A stretch of DNA of 64,000 bases from Syntrophotalea carbinolica DSM 2380 (GCF_000012885.1 NC_007498.2:3008001-3072000); one strand, 5' to 3'; shown: positions 50,646 through 60,201, counted from the stretch's first letter. Notes: generated from the letters alone by a model not told the origin. Numbers and translations are program-made.

Positions 50646-52871
50646 ATGAATTTCAAAGACCTTAGCCTGACCGCAAAGATTGCCGTCGGATGCGGCGTAC
50701 CGCTCGTACTGCTGCTGGTTCTCGGCGGTATCAGCTACAACGGAATGTCCGGCCTGCTGGAATCGGCACAACTGGTCGACCACGGCCATGTGGCCGTGGA
50801 ACAGTCCAAAGACCTGGAAAAGGTGATTCTGCAAATGCAGCTTGGACAAAAGGGTTACCTGATTTCCGGGAAGGAAGCGATGCTGGCCCTTTACAAGGAA
50901 GGCGAGCAAGTGGTGGGTGAGCGCATAGCCGAGCTTAAGGGCCTGGTTGCGGAGCGCCCCAACCAGATCGCCCTGCTGGATGAAATCGCGACCCTTGCCG
51001 ATCGCTGGCGCACCGAAGCGGCCGAGCCGGAGATCCTGGCACGAGAGCGCATCGACATGAGCGCGGAGGAGCGACGCGAGCGCGCCAAAACCGAGGGCGA
51101 CAGCGGCATGGTCAAAGTCGAGGAGGTTCTCGACCCAGCGACCCTGCGCCAATACCAGAAACTGTTCGGCTCCGTGACCGGTTTGAGCAACATGGTCGCC
51201 GAACATGACGGCTCCCCCGTGCGCATGCAAAGCCTCAACGAATTTTCCACCTTTTGTTTCGGCCTGGTCCGGCAGAGCCAAAAAGGCGCCGTGGCCTGCC
51301 AGAAGGAGGATGCCAAAGGGGGCCGCGTCTCTGGCGAAACAGGCAAACCCTATGCCTACGAGTGCCACGCCGGCCTGGTCGATTTTGCCGTTCCGATTAT
51401 GGTGGACGGCCGCCAGATCGGTTCCTGGCTGGGTGGCCAGGTGCTGACCAAAAAACCGGACGATGCGCGCTATCGCAAGCTGGCAAAGGAGCTGAACATC
51501 GACCCCGACGCCATGGTTAAAGCGGTCCACGAAATCCCCGTCCTGTCCAAAGTAAAAGTCGAACAATCGATGGAGTTTTTAAGCCTGCTGGCCCAGACCA
51601 TGTCGAAGCTCGGCAACAACCTGCGACTCTGGCAGATTCTCACCGATCGGGTTGAATCGGGGGTGGGCGACGGCATCATGAATGAAATGCGGGAAAAACT
51701 CGACCTGTTCATTACGGCGGAAATCGACCAGGTCAAAACCGTCCAGGCGCAGGCAGAGGCCCGTACCACCAGCACTAAAGTGCTGATCCTGGCTTGTGCC
51801 CTGGTGGCCCTGGTGATAGGATGCGCTGTCTCGGTATTTATCGTCCGCAGCATCACCGGTCCCATTGCCAAAGCCATGACCCTTGCTGAAGATCTGAGCC
51901 GGGGCGATTTCTCCAAGCGCCTGAATCTGAAACAGGCCGATGAAGTCGGCCAGCTTTCCGAATCCCTGGACCGCATGGCCGAGATGCTCGGACAGAACGA
52001 CGCGACCTTGAAGGCCAATCTGAAAAACCTTAACGATGTGCTTGCGCAAGTCGACAGTATCTCCCTGAGCATGGACCACAGTTCGCACACCTTGAGCGAC
52101 TCGGGACAGTCGTTGTCCCAGGCCGCCACCGAGGCTGCCAGCTCGCTGGAAGAGATCTCCGCCGCCCTCACCCAGATCGGGGCCCAGACCAAAGACACGG
52201 TGGAAAACGCGGGCATGGCCAACACCCTCAGTGCGACTTCGCTGGAGGTGGCCACAGCCGGCAAAGAACAGATGGACGACATGCTCAATGCCATGGGTGC
52301 CATCCACGATTCAAGCCAGAACATCGTCAAAATCACCAAGGTTATCGACGAAATCGCTTTCCAGACCAATCTTTTGTCCCTCAACGCAGCCGTGGAAGCT
52401 GCCCGCGCCGGACAGCACGGCAAGGGATTCGCCGTCGTCGCCGAAGAGGTACGCAATCTGGCCGTGCGCAGCGCCAAAGCCGCCCACGAAATCAGCGATC
52501 TGATCCTGAACTCCGTCGGCAAGGTGGAAAACGGCAACAGGCTGGCCGGCGAAACCTCTGAAGCACTGGTAAAAATTGTCGATGCGACCGCCAAGACAGC
52601 TGCCATCGTCAAGGAGATCTCCGATGCCGCCAGCGAGCAGGCTGCTGGTATCGACCAGATTTCCCAGGGCTTGTCCCAGGTCGACGGGGCCACCCAGATG
52701 GTTACCGCCACCTCCGAAGAATCGGCGGCTACCTCGGAGGAATTGGCCGGCATGGCGACGAATCTCCGCACCATCATCGAAAAACAGCGCGGCAACATGG
52801 ACGGCGACACCTCCCAGACCGCCGCAATAGACAGCGTCCAGAACAAGCAACGGCTGTTGCCGCCGGCATAA
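50646..52871 (+). CDS. methyl-accepting chemotaxis protein with CHASE3-like and PocR domains
   Basis: A 741-residue chemoreceptor. TM1 is about 10-30; a CHASE3-like helical region follows to about 150 (LQMQLGQKGYLISGKEAML). Residues about 170-345 look like a PocR ligand-binding domain (FGSVTGLSNMVAEHDG, FCFGLVRQSQKGAVACQKED, YECHAGLVDFAVPIMV). TM2 is about 376-400, then HAMP, then the signalling hairpin with tip EIAFQTNLLSLNAAVEAARA (about 567-590). There is no CheR-binding pentapeptide at the C-terminus. The ATG at 50646 has GGGGGAG upstream. No che genes are nearby. Confidence 0.92.
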   Translation: MNFKDLSLTAKIAVGCGVPLVLLLVLGGISYNGMSGLLESAQLVDHGHVAVEQSKDLEKVILQMQLGQKGYLISGKEAMLALYKEGEQVVGERIAELKGLVAERPNQIALLDEIATLADRWRTEAAEPEILARERIDMSAEERRERAKTEGDSGMVKVEEVLDPATLRQYQKLFGSVTGLSNMVAEHDGSPVRMQSLNEFSTFCFGLVRQSQKGAVACQKEDAKGGRVSGETGKPYAYECHAGLVDFAVPIMVDGRQIGSWLGGQVLTKKPDDARYRKLAKELNIDPDAMVKAVHEIPVLSKVKVEQSMEFLSLLAQTMSKLGNNLRLWQILTDRVESGVGDGIMNEMREKLDLFITAEIDQVKTVQAQAEARTTSTKVLILACALVALVIGCAVSVFIVRSITGPIAKAMTLAEDLSRGDFSKRLNLKQADEVGQLSESLDRMAEMLGQNDATLKANLKNLNDVLAQVDSISLSMDHSSHTLSDSGQSLSQAATEAASSLEEISAALTQIGAQTKDTVENAGMANTLSATSLEVATAGKEQMDDMLNAMGAIHDSSQNIVKITKVIDEIAFQTNLLSLNAAVEAARAGQHGKGFAVVAEEVRNLAVRSAKAAHEISDLILNSVGKVENGNRLAGETSEALVKIVDATAKTAAIVKEISDAASEQAAGIDQISQGLSQVDGATQMVTATSEESAATSEELAGMATNLRTIIEKQRGNMDGDTSQTAAIDSVQNKQRLLPPA

Positions 52872-52953
52872 AGCATGCGGTGTCCGTTCCACTGTAAATC
52901 GCGGCTAGGGCCAGGACTCACCGCCTGCCGCCATGAACCACGGCTCTAAAACG

Positions 52954-52989
52954 GATACAACCGCACAGATTTCACTGTGCGGTTGTATC
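52954..52989. terminator. perfect 15-base hairpin after the chemoreceptor gene
   Basis: GATACAACCGCACAG pairs exactly with CTGTGCGGTTGTATC around ATTTCA. The T-run after it is poor (TAAATTTG). It lies 83 bases after the chemoreceptor stop and 27 bases before the MIP18-domain gene, so it could also act in the leader of the latter. Confidence 0.65.
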
Positions 52990-53016
52990 TAAATTTGAGT
53001 CCCAAGGATATTCGGA

Positions 53017-53607
53017 ATGAAGGTATCGACAGCCCGTCGCATATGGCGACGCATATTACTGGCGTTGCTCTTCTGCGGTGTCGGCTATGGATTCACGCTT
53101 ATTCCCGGCATGGTCATGGAGTACACGGTAAAGCGGCAAACTGCCGAGCGCAGAGAAGCCGCCGCACCACCGGTCTCTCAAGCACCCCCGGCGGCGCCCT
53201 CCCGCCAGACCGAACAGAGTCCCTCCGCTCCCCTCCCGGCGGAACCCGCTGCAACCCGGGCGGAAACGATGGAAAGCGATCAACCGGCTCTCGCAAGTGA
53301 TCCGGCACATGAGGCGATCATACAGGCGTTGAAAACCGTCATCGACCCTGAGCTCGGCATCAATATCGTCGATCTGGGCCTGATTCGCGACATTGCGGAC
53401 CACGGTGCGGAAGGGCTGACCATCACGATGATTCCGACCTCCCCGCTATGCCCGTACCTCAAACAGCTTGTCGCGGCCATCAAAACAAAGGTCGGGCACC
53501 TTGCCGTTCAGCAAAAAGTGCAGGTCACCGTCGACATGAAGCACCGCTGGACGCCCGACAATTTATCCGCCGCCGGCCGCCGCCATTTTTTCGGGAGCAA
53601 ACCATGA
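53017..53607 (+). CDS. membrane-anchored MIP18-family (DUF59) protein
   Basis: A 196-residue protein. A basic N-terminus (RRIWRR) and one membrane helix (about 13-33) are followed by a Pro/Ala/Gln-rich linker (about 45-95) and a C-terminal MIP18/SufT-like domain: IIQALKTVIDPELGINIVDLGLIRDI and the conserved Cys145 in IPTSPLCPYLKQL. MIP18 proteins normally act in the cytoplasm in iron-sulfur assembly. The positive-inside rule puts this domain in the periplasm. Its stop overlaps the start of a DsbD-like gene (ATGA). Confidence 0.75.
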   Translation: MKVSTARRIWRRILLALLFCGVGYGFTLIPGMVMEYTVKRQTAERREAAAPPVSQAPPAAPSRQTEQSPSAPLPAEPAATRAETMESDQPALASDPAHEAIIQALKTVIDPELGINIVDLGLIRDIADHGAEGLTITMIPTSPLCPYLKQLVAAIKTKVGHLAVQQKVQVTVDMKHRWTPDNLSAAGRRHFFGSKP

Positions 53608-54230
53608 TCGCCAGCGCCTTGACCCTGGGCCTTTCAACGGGATTTTTCTGTCTGGGCACCTGTGCACCGGTACTCATGGCCCTTTTTGCCAGCAGCGAGG
53701 AATCGGGTTTAAAACATCAAGTACGCGGCCTCGCAGTTTTTCTGACAGGCAGACTGATCGCATACTGCCTGTTCGGCGCGGCCAGTTACGCCGCCGGGCG
53801 TGCCTTGGGAGATCAAGGCATGGGCATGACCGCTTTTCTGCCCTTGGGGGATGTCCTGCTTGGCGGTGTCATGCTTATCCACGCTTCAGGATACCGGCTG
53901 CCGCACCTGGTATCGTGCCGGACCACCAGCAGATGGTTCAGAAAGCACAACCTGCTGTTTGCAGCAGGTTTTTTCACCGGCGTAAACCTCTGTCCGCCGT
54001 TTATACTGGCCCTTACCCAGGCCATGCGCAGCGATTCGCTACTGCAGAGTGTGGCGTTTTTCGCGGTATTCTTTCTCACCACCTCCATCTACCTGTTGCC
54101 CTTTGTGCTAACGGGACTGGCGGCAAGGTTTGCCGAAATGCGGGCCGCAGCACGCCTGGCCTGCGGAATGGGCGGGATCTGGTTCATGATACACGGGGGC
54201 ATGCTGTTCGCAGCATGGATTGGAAAGTAA
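53604..54230 (+). CDS. DsbD/CcdA-like (TauE/SafE-superfamily) membrane protein
   Basis: A 208-residue protein with six expected helices arranged as two inverted halves. Each half opens with a Cys-Pro element: CLGTCAP (Cys16, Cys20) and GVNLCPP (Cys130), as in DsbD-beta/CcdA thiol shuttles or the related DsbD_2 group. It has no periplasmic alpha or gamma domain. It may carry electrons or a metal/sulfur species across the membrane to the MIP18-domain partner, with which it is translationally coupled; that is inference. Confidence 0.75.
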   Translation: MIASALTLGLSTGFFCLGTCAPVLMALFASSEESGLKHQVRGLAVFLTGRLIAYCLFGAASYAAGRALGDQGMGMTAFLPLGDVLLGGVMLIHASGYRLPHLVSCRTTSRWFRKHNLLFAAGFFTGVNLCPPFILALTQAMRSDSLLQSVAFFAVFFLTTSIYLLPFVLTGLAARFAEMRAAARLACGMGGIWFMIHGGMLFAAWIGK

Positions 54231-54258
54231 AACACCCGAGGACCGGCGAGCGCCGGAC

Positions 54259-54660
54259 TTAGCCTTCTTCCTGGCGATTGACGATGCGATCAGCGTCCTT
54301 GAGAATCGCCAGTTCGGGGTAATCGTAACGCGACGGCGAATGATGGTTGCCGATGATGTCGACAACCTTCTGCAACTTGTCGGGCGGGAAATCGATACCG
54401 ATCAGCATTTCGCGGGCCACGGGCGGTCCATACTGCTCCTGGGTCTTGCCGTTGTTGTAGCCGAGCACGCATTCCGATGGCTTGATGCCCACATCATGCA
54501 GCAGCGCCGCGGCGATCACCACATCGGAATCGTAATTATCATAGCCTTCCATAATATTTTCGGCGTGGTGCAAAACACTGACGGCATGCTGAATACGCCG
54601 AAAATCGTCTTCGAAATAATCAACCAGCAGTTTTACGATCCGTCCCTTGAGATAGTCCAT
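54259..54660 (-). CDS. HD-domain phosphohydrolase
   Basis: A 133-residue small HD protein. The metal ligands are in RRIQHAVSVLHHAE, AALLHDVG and the later ILKDADRIVN, with NHHSPSRYDY between. It should hydrolyse a phosphomonoester or nucleotide; the substrate is unknown. It is convergent with the DsbD-like gene and divergent from msrAB. Confidence 0.82.
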   Translation of the reverse strand: MDYLKGRIVKLLVDYFEDDFRRIQHAVSVLHHAENIMEGYDNYDSDVVIAAALLHDVGIKPSECVLGYNNGKTQEQYGPPVAREMLIGIDFPPDKLQKVVDIIGNHHSPSRYDYPELAILKDADRIVNRQEEG

Positions 54661-54796
54661 AATCCCCCGTATTCAGGATAGTTGTGCGCACGTTGGCACT
54701 CGGTTTCGCACACGTTAGCGTTGCCTGCGCTTATTTGCAAATATTTTATCTTCTCTTCGCCGATACCCGATATAAGGCATTCCAGGTTGCTGCGAT

Positions 54797-54825
54797 TAGA
54801 CCGCGTCCCCGGATCAGCGTATAAT
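54797..54825 (+). promoter_or_regulatory. sigma-70 promoter of msrAB
   Basis: TAGACC (54797-54802), a 17-base spacer and a perfect TATAAT (54820-54825) lie 37 bases before the msrAB ATG. Confidence 0.65.
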
Positions 54826-54862
54826 AAAGGGACTGTTTACCAGCAAACCCGGAGGTGACTCC

Positions 54863-55969
54863 ATGAAACGACACTGGCTCAGGACTTTGTTTTTCACTCC
54901 GTTGATCTTCATGGTCGGCATCGCCATGGCGGCTACCGGCCCGAACCAAGGAGCGAACATGACCGATCAAGATAAAAAGCAAATGGTGGCAACCTTTGCC
55001 GGGGGATGTTTCTGGTGCGTGGAATCCGATTTTGAAAAAATCCCCGGCGTCACCGAGGTCATATCGGGCTATAGCGGCGGCCACGTGGCGAACCCCAGCT
55101 ATAAACAGGTATCCGCCGGTGGTACCGGGCATGTCGAAGCCGTGCAGGTTCACTACCACCCCGCCGAGGTCGGCTATGAACAATTGCTGGATGTGTTGTG
55201 GCGACATATCGATCCGACGGATGCCGGCGGGCAGTTCGTCGACCGAGGCTCGCAATACCGCTCCGTGATCTTTTATCATGACGAGCAACAGCGCGGCATC
55301 GCCGAAAAATCCAAACAGGCCCTGCAGCGATCGGGACGCTTCGATAAACCCATCGTGACGGAAATACTGCCCTTCAAGGCCTTTTTCGTCGCCGAAGATT
55401 ACCACCAGGACTATTACAAAAATCACCCCATACGCTACAAGTACTACCGCTGGAATTCGGGACGCGACCAGTTCCTGGAAAAAGTCTGGAGTAAAGAAAT
55501 AATGAACAAAAATTCCGGTTCGGATAACCCTCGTTACAACAAACCGGACGATGCCAGCCTGCGCGACACCCTGACCCCGCTACAGTACAAGGTCACCCAG
55601 AAGGAAGGTACCGAACCGCCGTTTAAAAACGCCTACTGGGACAACAAGGAGGCTGGCATCTATGTCGACATCGTCTCGGGCGAACCCTTGTTCAGCTCCC
55701 TGGACAAGTACACATCGGGAACCGGCTGGCCGAGCTTCGTCCGCCCCCTGGTGAGCGAAAACATTGTCGAACGTGAAGACCGTAAACTCTTTTCGGTACG
55801 CACCGAAGTCCGTAGCCGTTACGGCGATTCGCACCTGGGACACGTCTTCAACGATGGCCCGCCGCCGACCGGCCTGCGTTACTGCATCAACTCGGCGGCC
55901 CTGCGCTTCATCCCCGTCGAGCAGCTGGAAAAGCAAGGCTACGGCGAATTCCTCGAGCGCTTTAAATAA
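54863..55969 (+). CDS. msrAB: exported peptide-methionine sulfoxide reductase MsrA-MsrB fusion
   Basis: A 368-residue bifunctional enzyme. An N-terminal signal sequence or anchor ([19 protein letters not shown]) is followed by MsrA ([12 protein letters not shown], catalytic first Cys; [12 protein letters not shown]) and MsrB ([23 protein letters not shown], catalytic Cys in [10 protein letters not shown]). MsrA reduces S- and MsrB R-methionine sulfoxide. Only one CxxC-type zinc site residue set is visible in MsrB, so it may be zinc-free. GGAGGTGA precedes the ATG. Envelope location implies repair of periplasmic proteins. Confidence 0.93.
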   Translation: MKRHWLRTLFFTPLIFMVGIAMAATGPNQGANMTDQDKKQMVATFAGGCFWCVESDFEKIPGVTEVISGYSGGHVANPSYKQVSAGGTGHVEAVQVHYHPAEVGYEQLLDVLWRHIDPTDAGGQFVDRGSQYRSVIFYHDEQQRGIAEKSKQALQRSGRFDKPIVTEILPFKAFFVAEDYHQDYYKNHPIRYKYYRWNSGRDQFLEKVWSKEIMNKNSGSDNPRYNKPDDASLRDTLTPLQYKVTQKEGTEPPFKNAYWDNKEAGIYVDIVSGEPLFSSLDKYTSGTGWPSFVRPLVSENIVEREDRKLFSVRTEVRSRYGDSHLGHVFNDGPPPTGLRYCINSAALRFIPVEQLEKQGYGEFLERFK

Positions 55970-56027
55970 TCACACGGCCCCTTCCGCCTTATCTTTCACG
56001 CAATCCGCGCCAAGAAAAGGAGCCCCT

Positions 56028-56768
56028 ATGCGCATCACCATCTTTAACGGCAGCCCGCACAAAGAAGCGGGTAACACCCACATCATGGTCGAAGCCTTCA
56101 CGGCCGGCGCCCGGGAAGCAGGTGCGAAGATCGAAAACATCTTTCTGGCAGACCAGGAAATCAACCCCTGCATCGGCTGCCTGGCCTGCTGGGTAAAAAC
56201 CCCCGGGCGCTGTATCCATCGCGATGCCATGGACCAATTGCTGCCCAAAATTGTCGAGTCGGACGTGATCGGCTTCGCCACCCCCTTGTACATTGACAAC
56301 GCCAGCGGCATCACGAAAAATTTCATGGACCGCTGCATCCCCTTGGTCGATCCGCACATGGAAACCGATGCGCACGGTGAGACCCGCCACGTCCGGATTC
56401 ACGAAAAACCCCGTTACGTGCTGGCCATCTCCAACTGCGGGTTCCCCGAGCAGAGTCATTTTGAAGTGCTGCGGGTGCTTTTCCAACGCATAGCGCGTAA
56501 CATGGACTGTCGCCTGCTGGCGGAAATCTACCGCAGCGGCGGCACTCTGCTATCCACCACCGATCAGGAACTGCGTCCCTTCATCGAACAATACAAGGTG
56601 CTGCTGCATGCGGCGGGCAAGGAAGCTGTCACCCATCTCGGTCTGTCTCACGATACGATCACAAGGCTGGAACAGCCTCTGTTGCCAAATCCCGATTATG
56701 CAAAGATATACCGTGAGCGGATCAATCAGTGGTTCGATGAAAAATTGGCGGAAGCAGGTGATTTGTAG
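56028..56768 (+). CDS. NADPH-dependent FMN reductase-like iron-sulfur flavoprotein
   Basis: A 246-residue flavodoxin-fold protein. ITIFNGSPHKEAGNTHIMVE is the FMN phosphate loop, and the compact Cys motif CIGCLACWVKTPGRC (C-x2-C-x2-C-x7-C) is that of iron-sulfur flavoproteins. Such proteins pass electrons between ferredoxin and flavin acceptors. The ATG at 56028 has AAAGGAG upstream; an open frame inside msrAB (from 55764) is not coding. It lies 58 bases after msrAB and may be cotranscribed. Confidence 0.85.
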   Translation: MRITIFNGSPHKEAGNTHIMVEAFTAGAREAGAKIENIFLADQEINPCIGCLACWVKTPGRCIHRDAMDQLLPKIVESDVIGFATPLYIDNASGITKNFMDRCIPLVDPHMETDAHGETRHVRIHEKPRYVLAISNCGFPEQSHFEVLRVLFQRIARNMDCRLLAEIYRSGGTLLSTTDQELRPFIEQYKVLLHAAGKEAVTHLGLSHDTITRLEQPLLPNPDYAKIYRERINQWFDEKLAEAGDL

Positions 56769-56779
56769 AGGTGGAGGAC

Positions 56780-56816
56780 AGTGATTGGTGATTGGTGATT
56801 GGTGATTGGTGATTGG
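56780..56816. repeat. short tandem repeat of GTGATTG units
   Basis: Five copies of a 7-base GTGATTG unit run head to tail just after the flavoprotein gene. The same units on the other strand flank repeat copy 2 (48443-48470), so they are probably part of the same composite element. Confidence 0.7.
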
Positions 56817-56866
56817 ATGCGGTGTACGAAAACCGATCTCACGCCCGTTCGCTATGCTCACTTAAG

Positions 56867-57000
56867 ACGCAAAGTCGCAAAGAAAACAAAGTCTTAAAGA
56901 AGGGGATTGCCTCTCTTTGCGGCATTGCGACTTTGCGTGAGACATGGGGTTTTGGTTTTGGAATTTAAAAACCCTTGACGTCTCTGCGGTTAAATAACCG
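56867..57000. repeat. dispersed palindromic repeat, copy 3
   Basis: ACGCAAAGTCGCAA (56867-56880) and TTGCGACTTTGCGT (56925-56938) are exact 14-base arms. A further half unit, CTCTGCGGTTAA, sits near 56982-56994. The element lies between convergent genes. Confidence 0.7.
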
Positions 57001-57003
57001 GTT

Positions 57004-57672
57004 TTACATTCCCCGCATCTCCAGCGCCCGTTCCCGCAAAAACGCAGCCACCCGATTTTTTTTCTGTCTTGCCAATGCGCTCATCAAGGCAAACGGCACC
57101 TGGGAAAAACCGTAGGCATCCTGAAGGTCCGCCGCCATGCGCAGCCACAGATGAGCGGTCATTTCCGCATCGGCCAGCGCCCGGTGAAAACAACCGTCGG
57201 TAGGCAGCCCCTTATAGGACACCAGGGTAGCCAGCTTATGGTTGGGCGAATCGGGGTAGACACGGCGAGCCACCAGCAGAGAACAGGCGAACTCCTGCCG
57301 CCGGCAACGGTCGATACGCTGCAGTTCGGCATCGAGGAAACGCCGGTCAAAAGACGCATTGTGCGCGACCAGCGGCGCATCACCGATAAAATCGTGAAAA
57401 GCTGCCATGACCTGCGTGGCGGGCGGGGCGGCCTGCACCATGGCGTTACTGATGCCGGTAAAACTCTCGATAAAGCTACTGATCCGACATCCCGGGTTCA
57501 TCAAGCTCTGAAACCGGTCGGCGATTTGCCCACCCACGATGCGCACAGCGCCGATTTCGATGGCCCGGTCACCCTGCACGGGCGACATGCCGCTGGTCTC
57601 GAAATCGAGCACCACGACGCCCTCGCGAGTATCACACCCAGCCACCTGCTGCTGTATATTTTCTAAAGACAA
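57004..57672 (-). CDS. DnaQ-type 3'-5' exonuclease
   Basis: A DEDDh exonuclease of about 222 residues, like the epsilon subunit or PolC exonuclease domain. Exo I is VVLDFETSGMSP, Exo II is LVAHNASFDRRFL, Exo III is HRALADAEMTAHL. It degrades DNA from the 3' end, as a proofreader or repair exonuclease. The start is uncertain: TTG at 57672 leaves a 16-base gap to the upstream M24 gene, while GTG at 57735 would overlap that gene by 47 bases. No good ribosome site is seen for either. Confidence 0.85.
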   Translation of the reverse strand: MSLENIQQQVAGCDTREGVVVLDFETSGMSPVQGDRAIEIGAVRIVGGQIADRFQSLMNPGCRISSFIESFTGISNAMVQAAPPATQVMAAFHDFIGDAPLVAHNASFDRRFLDAELQRIDRCRRQEFACSLLVARRVYPDSPNHKLATLVSYKGLPTDGCFHRALADAEMTAHLWLRMAADLQDAYGFSQVPFALMSALARQKKNRVAAFLRERALEMRGM

Positions 57673-57688
57673 AGGACCAAAAACCTTT

Positions 57689-58882
57689 TCAATATACCGG
57701 CATGAGGCCGGGATGATCGCCGGTGATGCAAACACCCCCGGCCGGGGTTACCAAAAAGGTATTTTCGATGCCGACCATACCGACTTTTTCGATACCTTTT
57801 TTCGGCTCCAGGGCAAAAACCATCCCCTCCTCCAGCGGCTCGTCGAAACCTTTGGCGATGACCGGAAATTCATCGATAAGCAATCCGATACCGTGACCGA
57901 GGAAACGCGACTGACGCGTGCCGAAGCCCATAAAATTCTCAAGGAACTCCGAACTCAGATCCCCCATGATGGACTGATAAATCTCCGAAGGGATCTCACC
58001 GGGGCGTAATCGCGCCGCCACCCGGTTCTGAATATCGACACACTGTCTGTGCACCGCAACCACCTCGTCGGGCAAGGGTGCGCCGAACATGTAAGTCATG
58101 GTTTTGTCGGTATGGTAGCCTTCGACCCCGCAACCGATATCGACAAACACCAGGTCGCCCTTTTTAAGAGAATGCTCGCGGTTGCCCAGCACCGGGGCTG
58201 CCGGTCCCAGGCCGAAATTTCCGCCGGGACCGTCGAAGGAAGTCGGGTAGATGGAACTCGGGCCGAAACAGACATGGCCGATGACGATTTCGGTCTGAAA
58301 CATGCCGAAACGGGCCACTCCGTGATGGCCTTCCTCAACCATTACCGGATACAGTTCCGCAGCCAGTTGCGCTTCGCTCATCCCCTCGCGCAGCATGCCG
58401 GGCAGGCGTTCCTCGAGGATACGACGGTGCACTGCCCCGGAACGCTGCATGATCTCCAACTCGAAAGGGCTTTTGACCGCCCGTACCACGGCCAGCTGCA
58501 GATCGACGGATTGATATTCGGTGAACGGAAAGTGTTTCTGAAAACGCTGCAGCAACGCCAGCGGCACCAGCTCCGTTTCCAGATAAATCCGTCCCGGGCA
58601 GCCTCCCATGCCCTGCGCCGCGTCGCGAAAGCTGTTCATGGCCTCGATCCGCGGAAACAGTGATTCGTCCCTGGCCCGTTCGCAACTGCGCCGTACCCAG
58701 TATACGGCTTCGGCCTCGCGGGGGATCAGCAACACGCCATCCTGCATGGTGCCGGTGAAATAATATTGATTGACCCTGCCGAATAAGGCCGCCATTTCCC
58801 ATTCGGGACAGGCGGCGTCCATTCGGGCACGAAACCGGGTCATGCGATTTTGCAGTTCCGATAAAGGTACGATGGGATGCAT
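57689..58882 (-). CDS. M24-family metallopeptidase (Xaa-Pro aminopeptidase-like)
   Basis: A 397-residue pita-bread-fold enzyme. The five metal ligands appear intact: Asp in [17 protein letters not shown] (two Asp), His in [14 protein letters not shown], Glu in VFALEPKKG and Glu in VGIENTFLV. The N-terminal domain is of creatinase type. It should remove the residue before proline from peptides; substrate use is not shown. The ATG at 58882 has GGAG 8 bases upstream; an extension to 58909 is unlikely. It is followed by the exonuclease gene. Confidence 0.9.
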   Translation of the reverse strand: MHPIVPLSELQNRMTRFRARMDAACPEWEMAALFGRVNQYYFTGTMQDGVLLIPREAEAVYWVRRSCERARDESLFPRIEAMNSFRDAAQGMGGCPGRIYLETELVPLALLQRFQKHFPFTEYQSVDLQLAVVRAVKSPFELEIMQRSGAVHRRILEERLPGMLREGMSEAQLAAELYPVMVEEGHHGVARFGMFQTEIVIGHVCFGPSSIYPTSFDGPGGNFGLGPAAPVLGNREHSLKKGDLVFVDIGCGVEGYHTDKTMTYMFGAPLPDEVVAVHRQCVDIQNRVAARLRPGEIPSEIYQSIMGDLSSEFLENFMGFGTRQSRFLGHGIGLLIDEFPVIAKGFDEPLEEGMVFALEPKKGIEKVGMVGIENTFLVTPAGGVCITGDHPGLMPVY

Positions 58883-59094
58883 TCCGATACTCCAGCTTAC
58901 TTGAAACACTGACCTTTGCTACCGCCGCCCGGCTGACCGGACATACGGAATAAAGGACAAATCCTACCGTAAACGGCACGACGAGCCAAGCGGCAATGTC
59001 TCCGGCGAGGCGATCGACTCGATCACCCTGCACCATTCTCTCCACGGCAGCCATAGGGAACAGGAAAGGACAACGGGAAGGGGGCGAATTGCGA

Positions 59095-59946
59095 CTACAT
59101 CGGGATGTGCTCTTCGCCATCCGCGACGGACCGTGCTGCGAGTTCCAACACCTCGGCAAGAGGGAGCAGAGTCCGGGTTGTCGCGATATAGCCGTTGGCG
59201 TGCACAAAGCGGATTTGCGGACGGTCCGCAATGGCCCGAAAATCGACCAGATTGCTGTCCCCGAGCCGCAACAATTCCCATCCCTCGCCACGCACCGACG
59301 GCGTGATACAGATCATAACCCGCGCGTCCTCAAGGGAACGCAGGTAGAGTTCCATCGACAGTTTGGGGTTGTCTTCGATGGCACAAACCACCGCTTTGAG
59401 CTGTTTCACCGGGACGATTTCGGCTTCCCGCCTGAGCCGTTCCAACCGTTCTTTCTTAAGCTTGATCAGGGCCAGCATATCCCGCCCCATCTCCCGCATG
59501 AACTGATAGAGAAGATCCTGCGACCGCAGCGTCTCGAGTCTGGAAAAACGGGAAAGGATATAGCCGTCGATGGGTGAGGAGGACGCCAGCAGGACACTGG
59601 CATCGACCCCCAAATGTTCGGCGGTTTTGTGCGGCCCACGAACATCCATCATGCTCATGAAGGGATACCAGCCGAACACCGCCTGGGCATCCTCGTGGTA
59701 GCCGAGATCCTGCATAACCAGATGAAAGGCACACGGCAGGGACTTGTCCTGATGATGATCGAAGTTGCGTCGTTCCGGATCATACTCCATGCCGACATCG
59801 ACCACATAAGTCCCGGGATCGGCAAGATCCTCCCGACCGGGATCGCGACGAAACACCTCGGCTTCGTCGAGGATGGCCAGCAATATGCTCACCGCCAGGA
59901 AGTCGTCCCGGTGGGCATTGCCCGGATGTACCACGATTTTATGCAT
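59095..59946 (-). CDS. MYG1-family (DHH-like) metal-dependent protein
   Basis: A 283-residue MYG1/UPF0160-type protein. The N-terminal metal motif HPGNAHRDDFLAVSIL and the DHH-like ERRNFDHHQDKS are the signature; these relate to DHH phosphoesterases and exonucleases. Eukaryotic MYG1 is a 3'-5' RNA exonuclease; the bacterial role is unknown. 58883-59094 between it and the M24 gene holds no gene. Confidence 0.8.
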   Translation of the reverse strand: MHKIVVHPGNAHRDDFLAVSILLAILDEAEVFRRDPGREDLADPGTYVVDVGMEYDPERRNFDHHQDKSLPCAFHLVMQDLGYHEDAQAVFGWYPFMSMMDVRGPHKTAEHLGVDASVLLASSSPIDGYILSRFSRLETLRSQDLLYQFMREMGRDMLALIKLKKERLERLRREAEIVPVKQLKAVVCAIEDNPKLSMELYLRSLEDARVMICITPSVRGEGWELLRLGDSNLVDFRAIADRPQIRFVHANGYIATTRTLLPLAEVLELAARSVADGEEHIPM

Positions 59947-60000
59947 GAAACAGACTCCGGAGTAATGTCTTGAGAATATGGAATGGACAGAATCAATTTT

Positions 60001-60040
60001 TTACCACAGAGGCGGCGGAGATCACAGAGAAAGATTCATC
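60001..60040. repeat. fragment of the dispersed repeat family, copy 4
   Basis: TTACCACAGAGGCGGCGGAG and CACAGAGAAAGATTCATC resemble the left half of copies 1 and 2; the right arm is not seen. It is in the 255-base gap between mnhG and the MYG1 gene, which otherwise has no gene. Confidence 0.5.
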
Positions 60041-60201
60041 AAAATACCCATACCCATAGAGAACATTACCTCGACTTACTTTTATCGATTCACGATCTTG
60101 GTGTCGTTATGCCTGATGCTGTCAAAAAGGCGGGCTCACCCTAAACTCAGCCAACCTCCCCAGCCATACCGGAACCGGCACCGCAACATGCAGGCCGGAC
60201 A

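Noticed and set aside
51470-52921. 483-codon minus-strand open frame opposite the chemoreceptor
   Set aside because: Its Ser/Ala-rich translation is the antisense image of the helical signalling domain.
54686-54705. TTGGCACTCGGTTTCGCA as a third sigma-54 promoter
   Set aside because: The GG to GC distance is one base too long and the -12 element lacks TTGC.
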